The notes below the pieces were generated by a model. It had not been told where the DNA came from. It was given only the letters and a program-made list of their open reading frames with translations, and made no database searches. A program made the translations under genes and the position numbers. DNA of 64,000 nt, from contig NZ_JALDAX010000010.1 of NCBI RefSeq assembly GCF_022698145.1, positions 124,001-188,000 of the forward strand. The letters are read 5' to 3'. This document shows positions 8,124 to 16,385 of this stretch, one piece after another; position 1 is the first letter of the stretch, and every line of letters starts with the position of its first letter. This DNA is from Streptomyces spinosisporus. Lineage in GTDB: Bacteria; Actinomycetota; Actinomycetes; Streptomycetales; Streptomycetaceae.

Positions 8124-9358
8124 GCGCCCGTCCGCTCACGGTCCTCATCCACACCTGTGCCGCCCTCCTGGCCGCGAGCTGCCTCGCCGCCACCTGCCGT
8201 ACCGGCCTGGAGGAGCGCTCCACCGCGCTCGCCTTCGGCGTGCTCGTCACCGTCGGCGAGCTCTCCCGGTGGACCGGCGCCCGGGTCCGCGAGGCCGCAC
8301 CCCTCGCGGCCGCCGGGGCGCTGTCGTACGCGCTGCTCGGGGAGGACGCCGGACAGGCCACGCACCACGGCGCCCCCCAGGCCGTCGCCGTCGTCCTCGC
8401 CGCGGCCCTGCTCGGCAGCGTGCCGCACCTCGCGCGCGGACATGGACCCGAACTCGACCACCTCGCACGGCGCGTGCTCACCGTCGGATTCGCCGCCGTC
8501 TGCTTCCAACCGCTGTACAGCCGGGGGGTGTTCGACGCCTGGCACGGGGCCGCCTACGCGCTCCTGCTGCTGGCGCTGCTCGCCCTCACCGCACTGTGCG
8601 ACGCCGTGCTCGCCGCGGCCCTCGCGCACTCCCGGACCCGCTGGCCCTTCGGCCCGCTGCTGCGGGACGAGTTGCACGCCCTGCTCGGCATCGGCTCGGC
8701 CGTGTGCGCCACCGGCGCCGTGATGGCGCTCGCGGTCGCCGTCGTGGGGTTGTGGGCGCTGCCCGTCTTCTCGCTGCCGCTGCTGCTCACCCAGCTGTCC
8801 TTCCGCCGCTACGCCGCCGTGCGCACCACCTACCGGCAGACCATCGCCTCCCTCGCCCGCGCCACCGAGATCGCCGGGTACACCCCCGCCGGACACGCCC
8901 TGCGCGTGGCCTCCCTGTGCCGGGCCGTGGGGCGCGACCTCGGGCTGACCCGGCCCGAGCTGAGCGTGCTGGAGCACGCGGCCCTGATGCACGACATCGG
9001 CCAGCTCAGCCTGGTCGACCCGGTGCCCGCCGGTGCCACCGCGGTGCTGCCCACGGCCGAGCAGCGCCGGATCGCCCTGCTCGGCGGGGCCGTCGTGCGG
9101 CAGACCGGCGTCGACTCCGCGGTCGCCGTGGTCGTCGAGCGGCAGGCCGACCCCTACCGGGAGCAGCCGGTCGCCGCGCGGATCGTACGGGCCGTCAACG
9201 CCTACGTGGAGAAGGCCCGCGACGCCGGTCCGGGCGGCCCCCTCACGGCACTGGAGGAGCTGCGGCTGGCGACGGCCGAGCAGTACGCGCCCGACGTGGT
9301 GGAATCGCTGGCCCGGGTCCTGGCACGAGACAGTCTGACCTTGCCCGCGGCTGGGTAA
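8120..9358 (+). CDS. Membrane protein with a degenerate HD domain
   Basis: A 412-residue protein. The N-terminal half has about six hydrophobic segments. The C-terminal part has an HD domain with HALRV and MHDIGQ, aligning with the HSERV and HDVGK of its upstream neighbour. The GYP motif and the HHER loop are missing, and the C-terminal subdomain is shortened. It looks like a paralogue of the upstream gene whose phosphodiesterase function may be lost or altered; a regulatory partner role is an inference. ATG 8120 overlaps the upstream stop by ATGA. Confidence 0.72.
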   Translation: MSARPLTVLIHTCAALLAASCLAATCRTGLEERSTALAFGVLVTVGELSRWTGARVREAAPLAAAGALSYALLGEDAGQATHHGAPQAVAVVLAAALLGSVPHLARGHGPELDHLARRVLTVGFAAVCFQPLYSRGVFDAWHGAAYALLLLALLALTALCDAVLAAALAHSRTRWPFGPLLRDELHALLGIGSAVCATGAVMALAVAVVGLWALPVFSLPLLLTQLSFRRYAAVRTTYRQTIASLARATEIAGYTPAGHALRVASLCRAVGRDLGLTRPELSVLEHAALMHDIGQLSLVDPVPAGATAVLPTAEQRRIALLGGAVVRQTGVDSAVAVVVERQADPYREQPVAARIVRAVNAYVEKARDAGPGGPLTALEELRLATAEQYAPDVVESLARVLARDSLTLPAAG

Positions 9359-9466
9359 CCCATGGGTAATGAGCGGCCTTCCAGCCGTACGTGGTTGGAT
9401 GCGAATGAGAGGGTGTCCGGGGGCAGCACTAGCCAGCCCACTCCAAGGAACTGGCAGGCGGGAATC

Positions 9467-10447
9467 GTGAGGATCTTCGGCAAGGGACGGCACCGGCCCT
9501 CCGCCTCCTGGCGGCAGGCCACAGACCGCGCGTTCACCCTGATCGGCGATGGCCGGTACGAGGACGCGGGCGCGCTGCTGACACGTGCCGCCGACCTGGA
9601 GCCCTGGCTGTCCGAGTCCTGGTTCAACCTCGCCCTGCTGCACAAGTTCCGGCACGACTGGGAACAGGCGCGGGCGGCCGGCCTCAGGGCCGTGGCGCTG
9701 CTGGACCGGGCGGCCGGGGCGCCCGACTGGTGGAACGTCGGCATCGCGGCCACCGCGCTGCAGGACTGGCCGCTGGCCCGGCGGGCCTGGCAGGCCTACG
9801 GGCTGCAGCTGCCGAGCGGGGGCACCACCTCCGGTGAGCCCGTGGGCATGGACCTGGGCAGCGCGGCCGTACGGCTGTCCCCCGAGGGGGAGGCCGAGGT
9901 GGTGTGGGGCCGGCGCCTCGACCCGGCCCGGATCGAGGTGCTGTCGATCCCGCTGCCGTCCTCCGGGCGGCGCTGGGGCGAGGTCGTGCTGCACGACGGG
10001 GTGCCGCACGGCGAGCGGACCACGGCGGCCGGGCACTCGTATCCCGTCTTCGACGAGATCGAGCTGTGGGCGCCGTCGCCCGTGCCGACCTGGGTGGTGC
10101 TGCTGGAGGCCGCCACCGAGGCGGACCGGGACGCCCTGGAGCAACTGGCCGCGGATGCCGGGTTCGCCGCCGAGGACTGGTCGTCCTCGGTGCGGCTGCT
10201 GTGCCGGATGTGCTCGGAGTCGCAGATGCCTTCCGACGAGGGGGACGGGGAGCATCTCGATCCTCATGATCACAGTGAGCCCGGGCATCCGGGGCCGCTG
10301 GGGCATCGGACGGACGGGCAGTTGTGGGTGCCTGAGCGGGAGTGCGGGGTGGCTGCGCCGGCTTCGTTGGTGCGGGGGTTGCTGGACGGGTGGGTTGCCG
10401 ATAGCCCGGATTCTCGGGATTGGCGGGATCTGGAAGAGGTTTGTTAG
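9467..10447 (+). CDS. Tetratricopeptide-repeat protein
   Basis: A 326-residue cytoplasmic protein, starting at GTG 9467 (MRIFGKGRHRPS) behind GGCGGGA. Residues 20-110 carry TPR-like helices (AFTLIGDGRYEDAGALLTRAADLEPW, SESWFNLALLHKFRHDWEQA). The rest is a conserved actinobacterial region rich in Trp and acidic residues with a CRMCSES pair of cysteines near the end. TPR units bind other proteins; the partner is not evident. I reject the longer start at 9362 because codon use before 9467 is poor. It follows the HD gene by 108 bp. Confidence 0.72.
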   Translation: MRIFGKGRHRPSASWRQATDRAFTLIGDGRYEDAGALLTRAADLEPWLSESWFNLALLHKFRHDWEQARAAGLRAVALLDRAAGAPDWWNVGIAATALQDWPLARRAWQAYGLQLPSGGTTSGEPVGMDLGSAAVRLSPEGEAEVVWGRRLDPARIEVLSIPLPSSGRRWGEVVLHDGVPHGERTTAAGHSYPVFDEIELWAPSPVPTWVVLLEAATEADRDALEQLAADAGFAAEDWSSSVRLLCRMCSESQMPSDEGDGEHLDPHDHSEPGHPGPLGHRTDGQLWVPERECGVAAPASLVRGLLDGWVADSPDSRDWRDLEEVC

Positions 10448-10472
10448 CGCCGTTGCCGGGTGCTGGTTCGTT

Positions 10473-10515
10473 GTGGCTGGTCGCGCAGTTCCCCGCGCCC
10501 CTTACAGGGGCGCTG
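10473..10515. repeat. Dispersed Streptomyces intergenic repeat, copy 2
   Basis: GTGGCTGGTCGCGCAG followed by TTCCCCGCGCCCCT and the complement-like ACAGGGGCGC, which can fold back on GCGCCCCT. It shares its two conserved words with the copy at 3101-3153. It sits between the TPR gene and def and may act as a transcription terminator or mRNA end; function unknown. Confidence 0.5.
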
Positions 10516-10569
10516 CCCCTTACCCTGTATCAGCAGTGAACCCGGTTTTTTGAGGAAGGCATCGTCGGC

Positions 10570-11220
10570 ATGGCGCAGCAGGACACCGATCAGCAGCACG
10601 TGGGCGTGCTTCCCGTGGATGACGAGGGTTTCGTCGACGACACGCAGGAGACCGAGGAGCGGGAGGCGGCCTGGCGGGAGCGGGGGACGTCGCGGCCGAT
10701 CACGGTGGTCGGGAATCCGGTGCTGCACAAGGAGTGCAAGGACGTCACGGAGTTCGGGCCCGAGCTGGAGCAGCTGGTCGCGGACATGTTCGCCTCGCAG
10801 CGCACCGCCGAGGGCGTGGGCCTGGCCGCCAACCAGATCGGCGTCGACCTGAAGGTCTTCGTCTACGACTGCGGCGACGACGAGGGTGTGCGGCACGTGG
10901 GCGTGGTCTGCAACCCCAAGCTGGTGGACCTGCCCGCGGACCGGCGCCGGCTGGACGACAGCAACGAGGGCTGCCTGTCCGTGCCCACCGCGTACGCGCC
11001 GCTGGCCCGCCCGGACTACGCCGAGGTCACCGGGCAGGACGAGAAGGGCAACCCGATCAAGGTCCGCGGCACCGGCTACTTCGCCCGGTGCCTGCAGCAC
11101 GAGACCGACCACCTCTACGGCTACCTCTACATCGACCGCCTCTCCAAGCGTGAACGCAAGGAAGCGCTGCGGCAGATGGCCGAGAACGAGCCCCGCTACC
11201 CCGTGGTCGCGAACGACTGA
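10570..11220 (+). CDS. def: Peptide deformylase
   Basis: Removes the N-formyl group from nascent proteins. The 216-residue protein has motif 1 GVGLAANQIG (82-91), motif 2 EGCLSVP (133-139, metal ligand Cys135) and motif 3 QHETDHLYG (176-184, ligands His177 and His181, catalytic Glu178). A 40-residue acidic N-terminal extension rich in Asp and Glu, absent from the E. coli enzyme, precedes the catalytic domain and is common in streptomycetes. The start ATG 10570 is preceded by GAGGAAGG. Probably monocistronic; the GlxA-type gene converges on it 21 bp downstream. Confidence 0.95.
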   Translation: MAQQDTDQQHVGVLPVDDEGFVDDTQETEEREAAWRERGTSRPITVVGNPVLHKECKDVTEFGPELEQLVADMFASQRTAEGVGLAANQIGVDLKVFVYDCGDDEGVRHVGVVCNPKLVDLPADRRRLDDSNEGCLSVPTAYAPLARPDYAEVTGQDEKGNPIKVRGTGYFARCLQHETDHLYGYLYIDRLSKRERKEALRQMAENEPRYPVVAND

Positions 11221-11241
11221 GGCGCCGCGGGTCGCCGCGGC

Positions 11242-12204
11242 TCAGGCCGCCTGCGGCCCCCTGAACGTGCGCCGGTAGGCGTGCGGCGTCGTCCCGATCG
11301 TCTGGACGAACTGGTGGCGCAGCGCGGCCGCGTTGCCGAACCCCGTCCGCCCGGCGATGGCGTCCACCGTCTCGTCCGTCCCCTCCAGCAACCGCTGGGC
11401 CAGCAGCACCCGTTGCCGCAGGATCCAGCGGTAGGGAGTGGTGCCCGTCTCCTGCTGGAAGCGGCGGGCGAAGGTGCGCGGCGACATATGGGCACGCTCG
11501 GCGAGCTGCTCGACCGTGACCTCCTCGTCGAGGTGGCGCTCCATCCACACCAGCACCTCGGCGACCGTGTCGCCGTGCGAGCGGGGCAGCGGGCGCTCGA
11601 TGAACTGGGCCTGTCCGCCGTCCCGGTGCGGCGGCACCACCATGCGCCGGGCGATCTTGTTGGCGACCTCCGGGCCCTGCTCCTTGCGCACGATGTGCAG
11701 ACAGGCGTCGATGCCGGCGGCGGTGCCCGCCGAGGTGATCACCGGGTCCTCGTCGACGTACAGGACGTCGGGCTCGACGGTCAGCCGCGGGTAGCTCCGG
11801 GCCAGTTGGTCCGCGTCGTGCCAGTGCACGGCGCAGCGGCGGTCGTCCAGCAGTCCCGCCTCGGCGAGCACGAAGACGCCGGAGCAGACGCTGAGCACCC
11901 GGGCGCCGCGCTCGATCCCGCGGCGCAGTGCCTTGAGCAGCTCGGGCGGGTACTCCCGGCTGCCGTAGCGCGCGCCGGCCGGCACGGCGATCAGGTCGGC
12001 CTCCTCCAGCCGCTCCAGACCGTGCTCGACGTTCATGGAGAAGCCCGCACGCGTGCTCACCACCGGCCCCTCGGCCGAGGCGACCGCGAAGTCGTAGACG
12101 GGCAGGCCGTCGTCGCTGCGGTCGATGCCGAACACCTCGCAGACGACGGCCAGTTCGAAGGGGTTCACGCCGTCGAGGACGACGGCGGCGACGTTCTTCA
12201 GCAT
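11242..12204 (-). CDS. GlxA-family transcriptional regulator (DJ-1/PfpI plus AraC)
   Basis: A 320-residue regulator. Residues 1-170 form a DJ-1/PfpI-like amidotransferase fold with the nucleophile-elbow cysteine in LSVCSGVFVLAEAG. Residues about 215-315 are an AraC double helix-turn-helix (LAERAHMSPRTFARRFQQETGTTPYRWILRQR). The fused architecture is typical of regulators sensing small amine or amide metabolites through a non-catalytic DJ-1 domain. No target is evident. S. coelicolor nrdAB is followed by an AraC-like gene, nrdS; this gene lies on the same strand but is separated from nrdB by a protease and a lipoprotein, so I do not call it nrdS. Confidence 0.85.
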   Translation of the reverse strand: MLKNVAAVVLDGVNPFELAVVCEVFGIDRSDDGLPVYDFAVASAEGPVVSTRAGFSMNVEHGLERLEEADLIAVPAGARYGSREYPPELLKALRRGIERGARVLSVCSGVFVLAEAGLLDDRRCAVHWHDADQLARSYPRLTVEPDVLYVDEDPVITSAGTAAGIDACLHIVRKEQGPEVANKIARRMVVPPHRDGGQAQFIERPLPRSHGDTVAEVLVWMERHLDEEVTVEQLAERAHMSPRTFARRFQQETGTTPYRWILRQRVLLAQRLLEGTDETVDAIAGRTGFGNAAALRHQFVQTIGTTPHAYRRTFRGPQAA

Positions 12205-12297
12205 GCCTCCAGTGTGCCTCGCGATTGGCAGTAAATCGAGGGTCTACGGCAGTCCTGCCACTGTTTGTAAGGAGTCAACGGCGCGACAGTGGTGTCC

Positions 12298-12522
12298 ATG
12301 GATACGGCACACATCGAAGGACTGATCGCAATGCTGACCGTTCTCGGAATCCTCGTCCTGATGGTTCTCCCATCGGTGATCGGCATCGTGCACGACCGTC
12401 GCATCGACCGGCAGATCCGTGAGGCCGAGCGAGGGCGCCGCGAGCCGGAGGTGCTCGGGCCGACCGGGCACTCCGAGCGGGTGCACCGCTACCTCACCAC
12501 CACCGTGACCCACCACTCCTGA
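12298..12522 (+). CDS. Small single-pass membrane protein
   Basis: A 74-residue hypothetical protein. Residues 5-31 (HIEGLIAMLTVLGILVLMVLPSVIGIVHDRR) form one transmembrane helix followed by a basic, highly charged cytoplasmic tail. A GTG nine bases upstream (12289) is closer to the GGAG at 12271-12274 and could be the true start. The final 34 bp overlap the converging lipoprotein gene. I do not recognise a family function. Confidence 0.5.
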   Translation: MDTAHIEGLIAMLTVLGILVLMVLPSVIGIVHDRRIDRQIREAERGRREPEVLGPTGHSERVHRYLTTTVTHHS

Positions 12523-12959
12523 AGACCCAGGCAGGAGACCCGGCCGGTCTGCGCGGCACACAGGGGCCGCGTGGACTGCAGCCGGGTCTTTCCTTTTTCT
12601 ACGGCCTTGTAGGCGGCGCTCGCGTCGCCGGGCTGCAGGACGATGCCGCTGTTGGCGGCCTCCAGGACGGAGCCCTTCGGGCTGAGGGGCTTCCAGGGGC
12701 GCTTGGCCGTGCCGTCCAGGCTGATGCGGATCGTGTCGCCCACCGCCATGCACACCGTGCGTCCGCTGTCGCGAACGCCGAGCGTGGACGCCGGCGCACA
12801 GCCCGTGGGGGTGGTGGACGGACGTGTCGTGGGGGTGGGGGAGGACGACACGCTGTCGCTGTCGCCGCCCTTTCCGCTGTCGGCCTGGCCGCCGCAGCCG
12901 GCGAGGGCGAGAGCGAGTGCGGTGAGGGCGACGGCCGTGTGGGGGATCGTTCGACGCAT
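12489..12959 (-). CDS. Secreted lipoprotein of unknown function
   Basis: A 156-residue putative lipoprotein. MRRTIPHTAVALTALALALAGC has a basic n-region, a hydrophobic core and the lipobox LAGC, so Cys22 would be lipidated. A Ser/Thr/Pro linker follows, then a compact domain with four cysteines that could make two disulfides. ATG 12959 is placed by a strong AAGGAGG 5 bp upstream. GTGACGTGTCAC (12979-12990) upstream is a possible operator. I cannot assign a role. It lies downstream of the S53 protease on the other side of a strong terminator. Confidence 0.7.
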   Translation of the reverse strand: MRRTIPHTAVALTALALALAGCGGQADSGKGGDSDSVSSSPTPTTRPSTTPTGCAPASTLGVRDSGRTVCMAVGDTIRISLDGTAKRPWKPLSPKGSVLEAANSGIVLQPGDASAAYKAVEKGKTRLQSTRPLCAAQTGRVSCLGLQEWWVTVVVR

Positions 12960-13011
12960 GGGAGCCTCCTTACCCCTGTGACGTGTCACCGCCCCGTACG
13001 GATCCACGCGC

Positions 13012-13043
13012 GGGCCCCGGCCGCGATGAGGCGGCCGGGGCCC
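13012..13043 (-). terminator. Strong hairpin terminator after the S53 protease gene
   Basis: Inverted repeat GGGCCCCGGCCGC (13012-13024) and GCGGCCGGGGCCC (13031-13043), a 13-bp perfect stem with a 6-nt loop, 17 bp beyond the protease stop. No T-tract, which is usual in Streptomyces. Confidence 0.8.
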
Positions 13044-13059
13044 AGTGGTGCGGGGATGG

Positions 13060-15102
13060 TCAGCTCGTCGTGACGGCGGTGTCGTCGACGACGAAGCTGG
13101 TCTGCAGCGAGGAGTCCTCCGTTCCGCTGAACTTCAGGGTGACGGTGGAGCCGGCGTACGAGGACAGGTCGAAGGACTTCTGGGCGTAGCCCGAGGCGGC
13201 GTTGACGTTCGAGTACGTCGCCAGGGTCCTGGATCCGGCGGTGACCGTCAGCTTGTCGTAGGCGGTGCTGCCGGTCTCGGCCGAGTCGATGTGCAGGTAG
13301 AAGGTGAAGGTGGCCTTGCAGCCGGCCGGGACGGTCACCGACTGGGAGAGCGTGTCGGTGTGGGTGGTGCCGTAGCCGTCCAGCCAGGCGTAGTACGAAC
13401 CGCCGTGCGGCGCCTGACCGTTGTCGTCGGTGATGACGCCGCTGGTCGCGGTCCAGGCGGTGTTGCCGGACTCGAAGCCCTGGTTGCCCAGGAGCTGGGA
13501 CGAGGTGCAGCCGCCGCCCGAGGTGCCGACGGTCCAGGTGAAGGAGGCCGAGCCTGAGGCGCCCGTGCCGTCCTTCGCGGTGACGGTGACCTGGTAGGTG
13601 CCCGCGGTGGACGCCGTACCGGAGATCACGCCGGTCGAGGCGTTGATGGACAGCCCGGTCGGCAGGCCCGAGGCGCTGTAGGTGAGCGCGGCGCCCGCGC
13701 TGTCCGTGGCGTGGATCTGCAGGCTGACCGAGCCGCCCGTCGTGGTGGACTGGCTGCCCGGGTCGGTGACGCTCACCGTGTTGGCGGAGTCGCTGCCGGC
13801 GGTGAAGGCGGTCGTGCCGTTCGGGGTGCCCCAGCCCGTCGGGCCGTCGTAGCCGGTGCGGGCGGTGCAGAAGTACGAGGTGGAGCAGGAGCCGTTGTTG
13901 CCGCTGGTGACGTCGTACAGGTTGCTCGTGTGGCTGTAGGGGTACTTCGCCGGGTAGTCGCCGGAGCCCGGGGTGCCGGCCAGCGCGTACACGCCGGCGA
14001 TGATCGGCGCCGAGGCGCTGGTGCCGCCGTAGACCGCCCAGCCGGAGCCGCCGTAGGTGTCGTAGACCGCCACACCGGTGGCCGGGTCGGCGACCGCGGA
14101 GACGTCGGACTCCATGCGCCTGCTGCAGCCGGTGTCCGTCTGCCAGCTGGGCTTCGGGTCGTAGGCGGAGCAGCCCGAACCGGTGCCCTCGCTTCCGCTG
14201 GTCTTCCACACGGACTCGGTCCAGCCGCGGGAGTTGGAGGACGTCGACAGCGCCGTGCCGCCCACCGCGGTCACGTACTGCGAGGTCGCCGGGTACTCGG
14301 CGCCGTAGTCCTCGTCACCCGCGGAGACCGTGATGGCGACGCCCGGGTGCTTGAAGTAGGCGGTGTCCTCGCTGGTCTGGGAGGAGGCCTCGTCGCCGCC
14401 CCAGCTGTTGGAGACGACCTTGGCGCCGAGCGCGACGGCCTCGTTCTCGGCGGTGCCGAGGTCGGAGTCGTTGGCGGACTTCGCCTCGACGAGGATGATG
14501 CTGCAGTTCGGGCAGACCGCGCTGACCATGTCGATGTCCAGCGCCTCCTCGCCCGCCCAGCCGGTGTCGTTCGACGGCAGCGAGGTGGTGGAGCCGGTCT
14601 GGCTGACCTGCTTGAAGCAGCCGTTGGCCTTGGTGCAGGCGGACAGGCCGAACTGCGAGCGGTACGTGGCCAGGTCCGCCTCGGCGTTCGGGTCGTTGTA
14701 GGCGTCGACCACGGCAACGGTCAGACCGGAGCCGCCCGTTGACGGCAGGTTGTAGGCGCTGTGCAGATTGGCCGGGCTGAGCCCGGAGGGGGCGGCCGCG
14801 GCGAGTGCGGAGGCCAGCCGCTGCTTGATGTCGGTGCGGCGCTGGGCGAAGCAGGACGCCTGCCCGGGGGCGGCGGTGGCGCACAGGTGCTTCGTGGGCA
14901 CCTTCTGGCCTGCCGTGCCGGTCGAGTGGAAGATCTGCCGGTCGGGAGAGGTCAGGGCCTTGGCGTTCTGGGTGACGCGGGAGTCGGGGTGGACCTGCGC
15001 CTGTGCCGTGGGTGCGGCGGCGAGTCCGGCGAGGCCGAGGGCGAGGGCGGGTATGACGGCGGTCAGGAGTCTTCGCAGACTCCGTCGTGGCTTTTCACGC
15101 AT
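13060..15102 (-). CDS. Secreted S53 (sedolisin-like) serine-carboxyl peptidase with Ig-like and jelly-roll domains
   Basis: A 680-residue exported protease. Residues 1-35 are a Sec signal peptide ending AQA. The catalytic domain has the S53 dyad Glu185-x3-Asp189 (GEEALDID), the oxyanion Asp263 (SAGDED) and the nucleophile Ser362 (GGTSASAP). A putative-Ig (He_PIG-type) domain follows (SVTDPGSQSTTTGGSV to FTWTVG), then a C-terminal beta-rich domain (GNQGFESGNTAW to VVDD) resembling carbohydrate-binding or P-type jelly rolls. Only a short pro-region precedes the catalytic domain. It probably degrades extracellular protein. It separates nrdB from the older neighbours, suggesting it arrived as an insertion. 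Confidence 0.88.
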   Translation of the reverse strand: MREKPRRSLRRLLTAVIPALALGLAGLAAAPTAQAQVHPDSRVTQNAKALTSPDRQIFHSTGTAGQKVPTKHLCATAAPGQASCFAQRRTDIKQRLASALAAAAPSGLSPANLHSAYNLPSTGGSGLTVAVVDAYNDPNAEADLATYRSQFGLSACTKANGCFKQVSQTGSTTSLPSNDTGWAGEEALDIDMVSAVCPNCSIILVEAKSANDSDLGTAENEAVALGAKVVSNSWGGDEASSQTSEDTAYFKHPGVAITVSAGDEDYGAEYPATSQYVTAVGGTALSTSSNSRGWTESVWKTSGSEGTGSGCSAYDPKPSWQTDTGCSRRMESDVSAVADPATGVAVYDTYGGSGWAVYGGTSASAPIIAGVYALAGTPGSGDYPAKYPYSHTSNLYDVTSGNNGSCSTSYFCTARTGYDGPTGWGTPNGTTAFTAGSDSANTVSVTDPGSQSTTTGGSVSLQIHATDSAGAALTYSASGLPTGLSINASTGVISGTASTAGTYQVTVTAKDGTGASGSASFTWTVGTSGGGCTSSQLLGNQGFESGNTAWTATSGVITDDNGQAPHGGSYYAWLDGYGTTHTDTLSQSVTVPAGCKATFTFYLHIDSAETGSTAYDKLTVTAGSRTLATYSNVNAASGYAQKSFDLSSYAGSTVTLKFSGTEDSSLQTSFVVDDTAVTTS

Positions 15103-15301
15103 GGGGGTGCTGCCTCCGTCGGGGGAGTGGGGTTCTCGACGCTGGTGGCAGGCCTGTGACGCGCGTAGCGGCGGCGGTGTCGTCGCGGGCATGACACGTT
15201 GACGGCGAGAACGTAGCCCCGTCCCGGGAGGGTGATCCAGAGCGGTTCCGATAACTTTGCCGCTCCATAGAGGGCCCATAGATCCCCGATGGGCGACCCA
15301 T

Positions 15302-15360
15302 GGGCGGTCCATGGCAGCTCCGTGGATCTAGGTCACTGAACCACCGGCCATGGACCGCCC
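15302..15360 (-). terminator. Long inverted repeat downstream of nrdB
   Basis: GGGCGGTCCATGG (15302-15314) and CCATGGACCGCCC (15348-15360) form a 13-bp stem with a 33-nt loop, 12 bp past the nrdB stop. It probably ends nrdAB transcription. Related words (CCCATGGGCGG, CCATAGAGGGCCCATAG) just upstream make the region 15265-15360 repeat-rich. The rest of 15103-15301 shows no gene and should hold the protease promoter. Confidence 0.6.
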
Positions 15361-15371
15361 CGGCCGTGGGA

Positions 15372-16385
15372 CTAGAAGTCCTCGTCGAGGTCGACCGTGC
15401 CCTCGACGGCCACCTGGTACGCCGACGGGCGGCGCTCGAAGAAGTTGGTCAGCTCCTGCACACCCTGCAACTCCATGAAGGAGAACGGGTTTTCGGAGCC
15501 GTAGACCGGGGTGAAGCCGAGGCGGGTCAGGCGCTGGTCGGCGACGCACTCCAGGTACTGGCGCATGGAGTCGGTGTTCATGCCGGGCAGGCCGTCGCCG
15601 CACAGGTCACGGGCGAACTGCAGCTCGGCCTCGACCGCCTCGCGCAGCATGTCCGTCACCTCCTGCCGGAGCCGGTCGTCGAAGAGCTCCGGCTCCTCCT
15701 TGCGGACGGTGTCGACCACGTCGAAGGCGAACGACATGTGCATCGTCTCGTCGCGGAACACCCAGTTGGTGCCGGTGGCGAGGCCGTGCAGCAGGCCCCG
15801 GCTGCGGAACCAGTAGACGTAGGCGAAGGCGCCGTAGAAGAACAGGCCCTCGATGCACGCTGCGAAGCAGATCAGGTTGAGCAGGAAGCGGCGGCGGTCG
15901 GCCTGGGACTCCAGGCGGTCCAAATTGTCGACCGAGTCCATCCACTTGAAGCAGAACCCGGCCTTCTCGCGGATGGAGGGGATGTTCTCCACGGCGGCGA
16001 AGGCGGCCGCGCGGTCCTCCGGATCGGGGAGGTAGGTGTCCAGCAGCGTCAGATAGAACTGGACGTGCACGGCCTCCTCGAAGAGCTGCCGGCTCAAGTA
16101 GAGCCGCGCCTCGGGGGAGTTGATGTGCTTGTAGAGCGTCAGCACCAGGTTGTTCGCGACGATCGAGTCACCCGTCGCGAAGAAGGCCACCAGCCGGCCG
16201 ATGAGGTGCTGCTCCTCGGGGGTCAGCTTCGCGAGGTCGGCGACGTCCGAGTGGAGGTCGACCTCCTCCACGGTCCAGGTGTTCTTGATGGCGTCGCGGT
16301 AGCGCTCGTAGAAGTCCGGGTAGCGCATGGGGCGCAGGGTCAGTTCGAAGCCCGGGTCGAGCAGGTTCTGGGTACGGGTGGTCAT
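15372..16385 (-). CDS. nrdB: Class I ribonucleotide reductase, small (beta) subunit
   Basis: A 337-residue ferritin-fold radical-generating subunit. Helices carrying the dimetal ligands are visible (FFATGDSIVANN, RQLFEEAVHVQFY, IEGLFFYGAFAYVYWF, DETMHMSFAFDVV). The C-terminal VDLDEDF tail is the docking peptide for NrdA. It makes the radical used by NrdA to reduce ribonucleotides under aerobic conditions. ATG 16385 overlaps the nrdA stop (ATGA), so the two are coupled and share the upstream cobalamin riboswitch. The long frame extending to 16880 is antisense-like and rejected. Confidence 0.95.
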   Translation of the reverse strand: MTTRTQNLLDPGFELTLRPMRYPDFYERYRDAIKNTWTVEEVDLHSDVADLAKLTPEEQHLIGRLVAFFATGDSIVANNLVLTLYKHINSPEARLYLSRQLFEEAVHVQFYLTLLDTYLPDPEDRAAAFAAVENIPSIREKAGFCFKWMDSVDNLDRLESQADRRRFLLNLICFAACIEGLFFYGAFAYVYWFRSRGLLHGLATGTNWVFRDETMHMSFAFDVVDTVRKEEPELFDDRLRQEVTDMLREAVEAELQFARDLCGDGLPGMNTDSMRQYLECVADQRLTRLGFTPVYGSENPFSFMELQGVQELTNFFERRPSAYQVAVEGTVDLDEDF

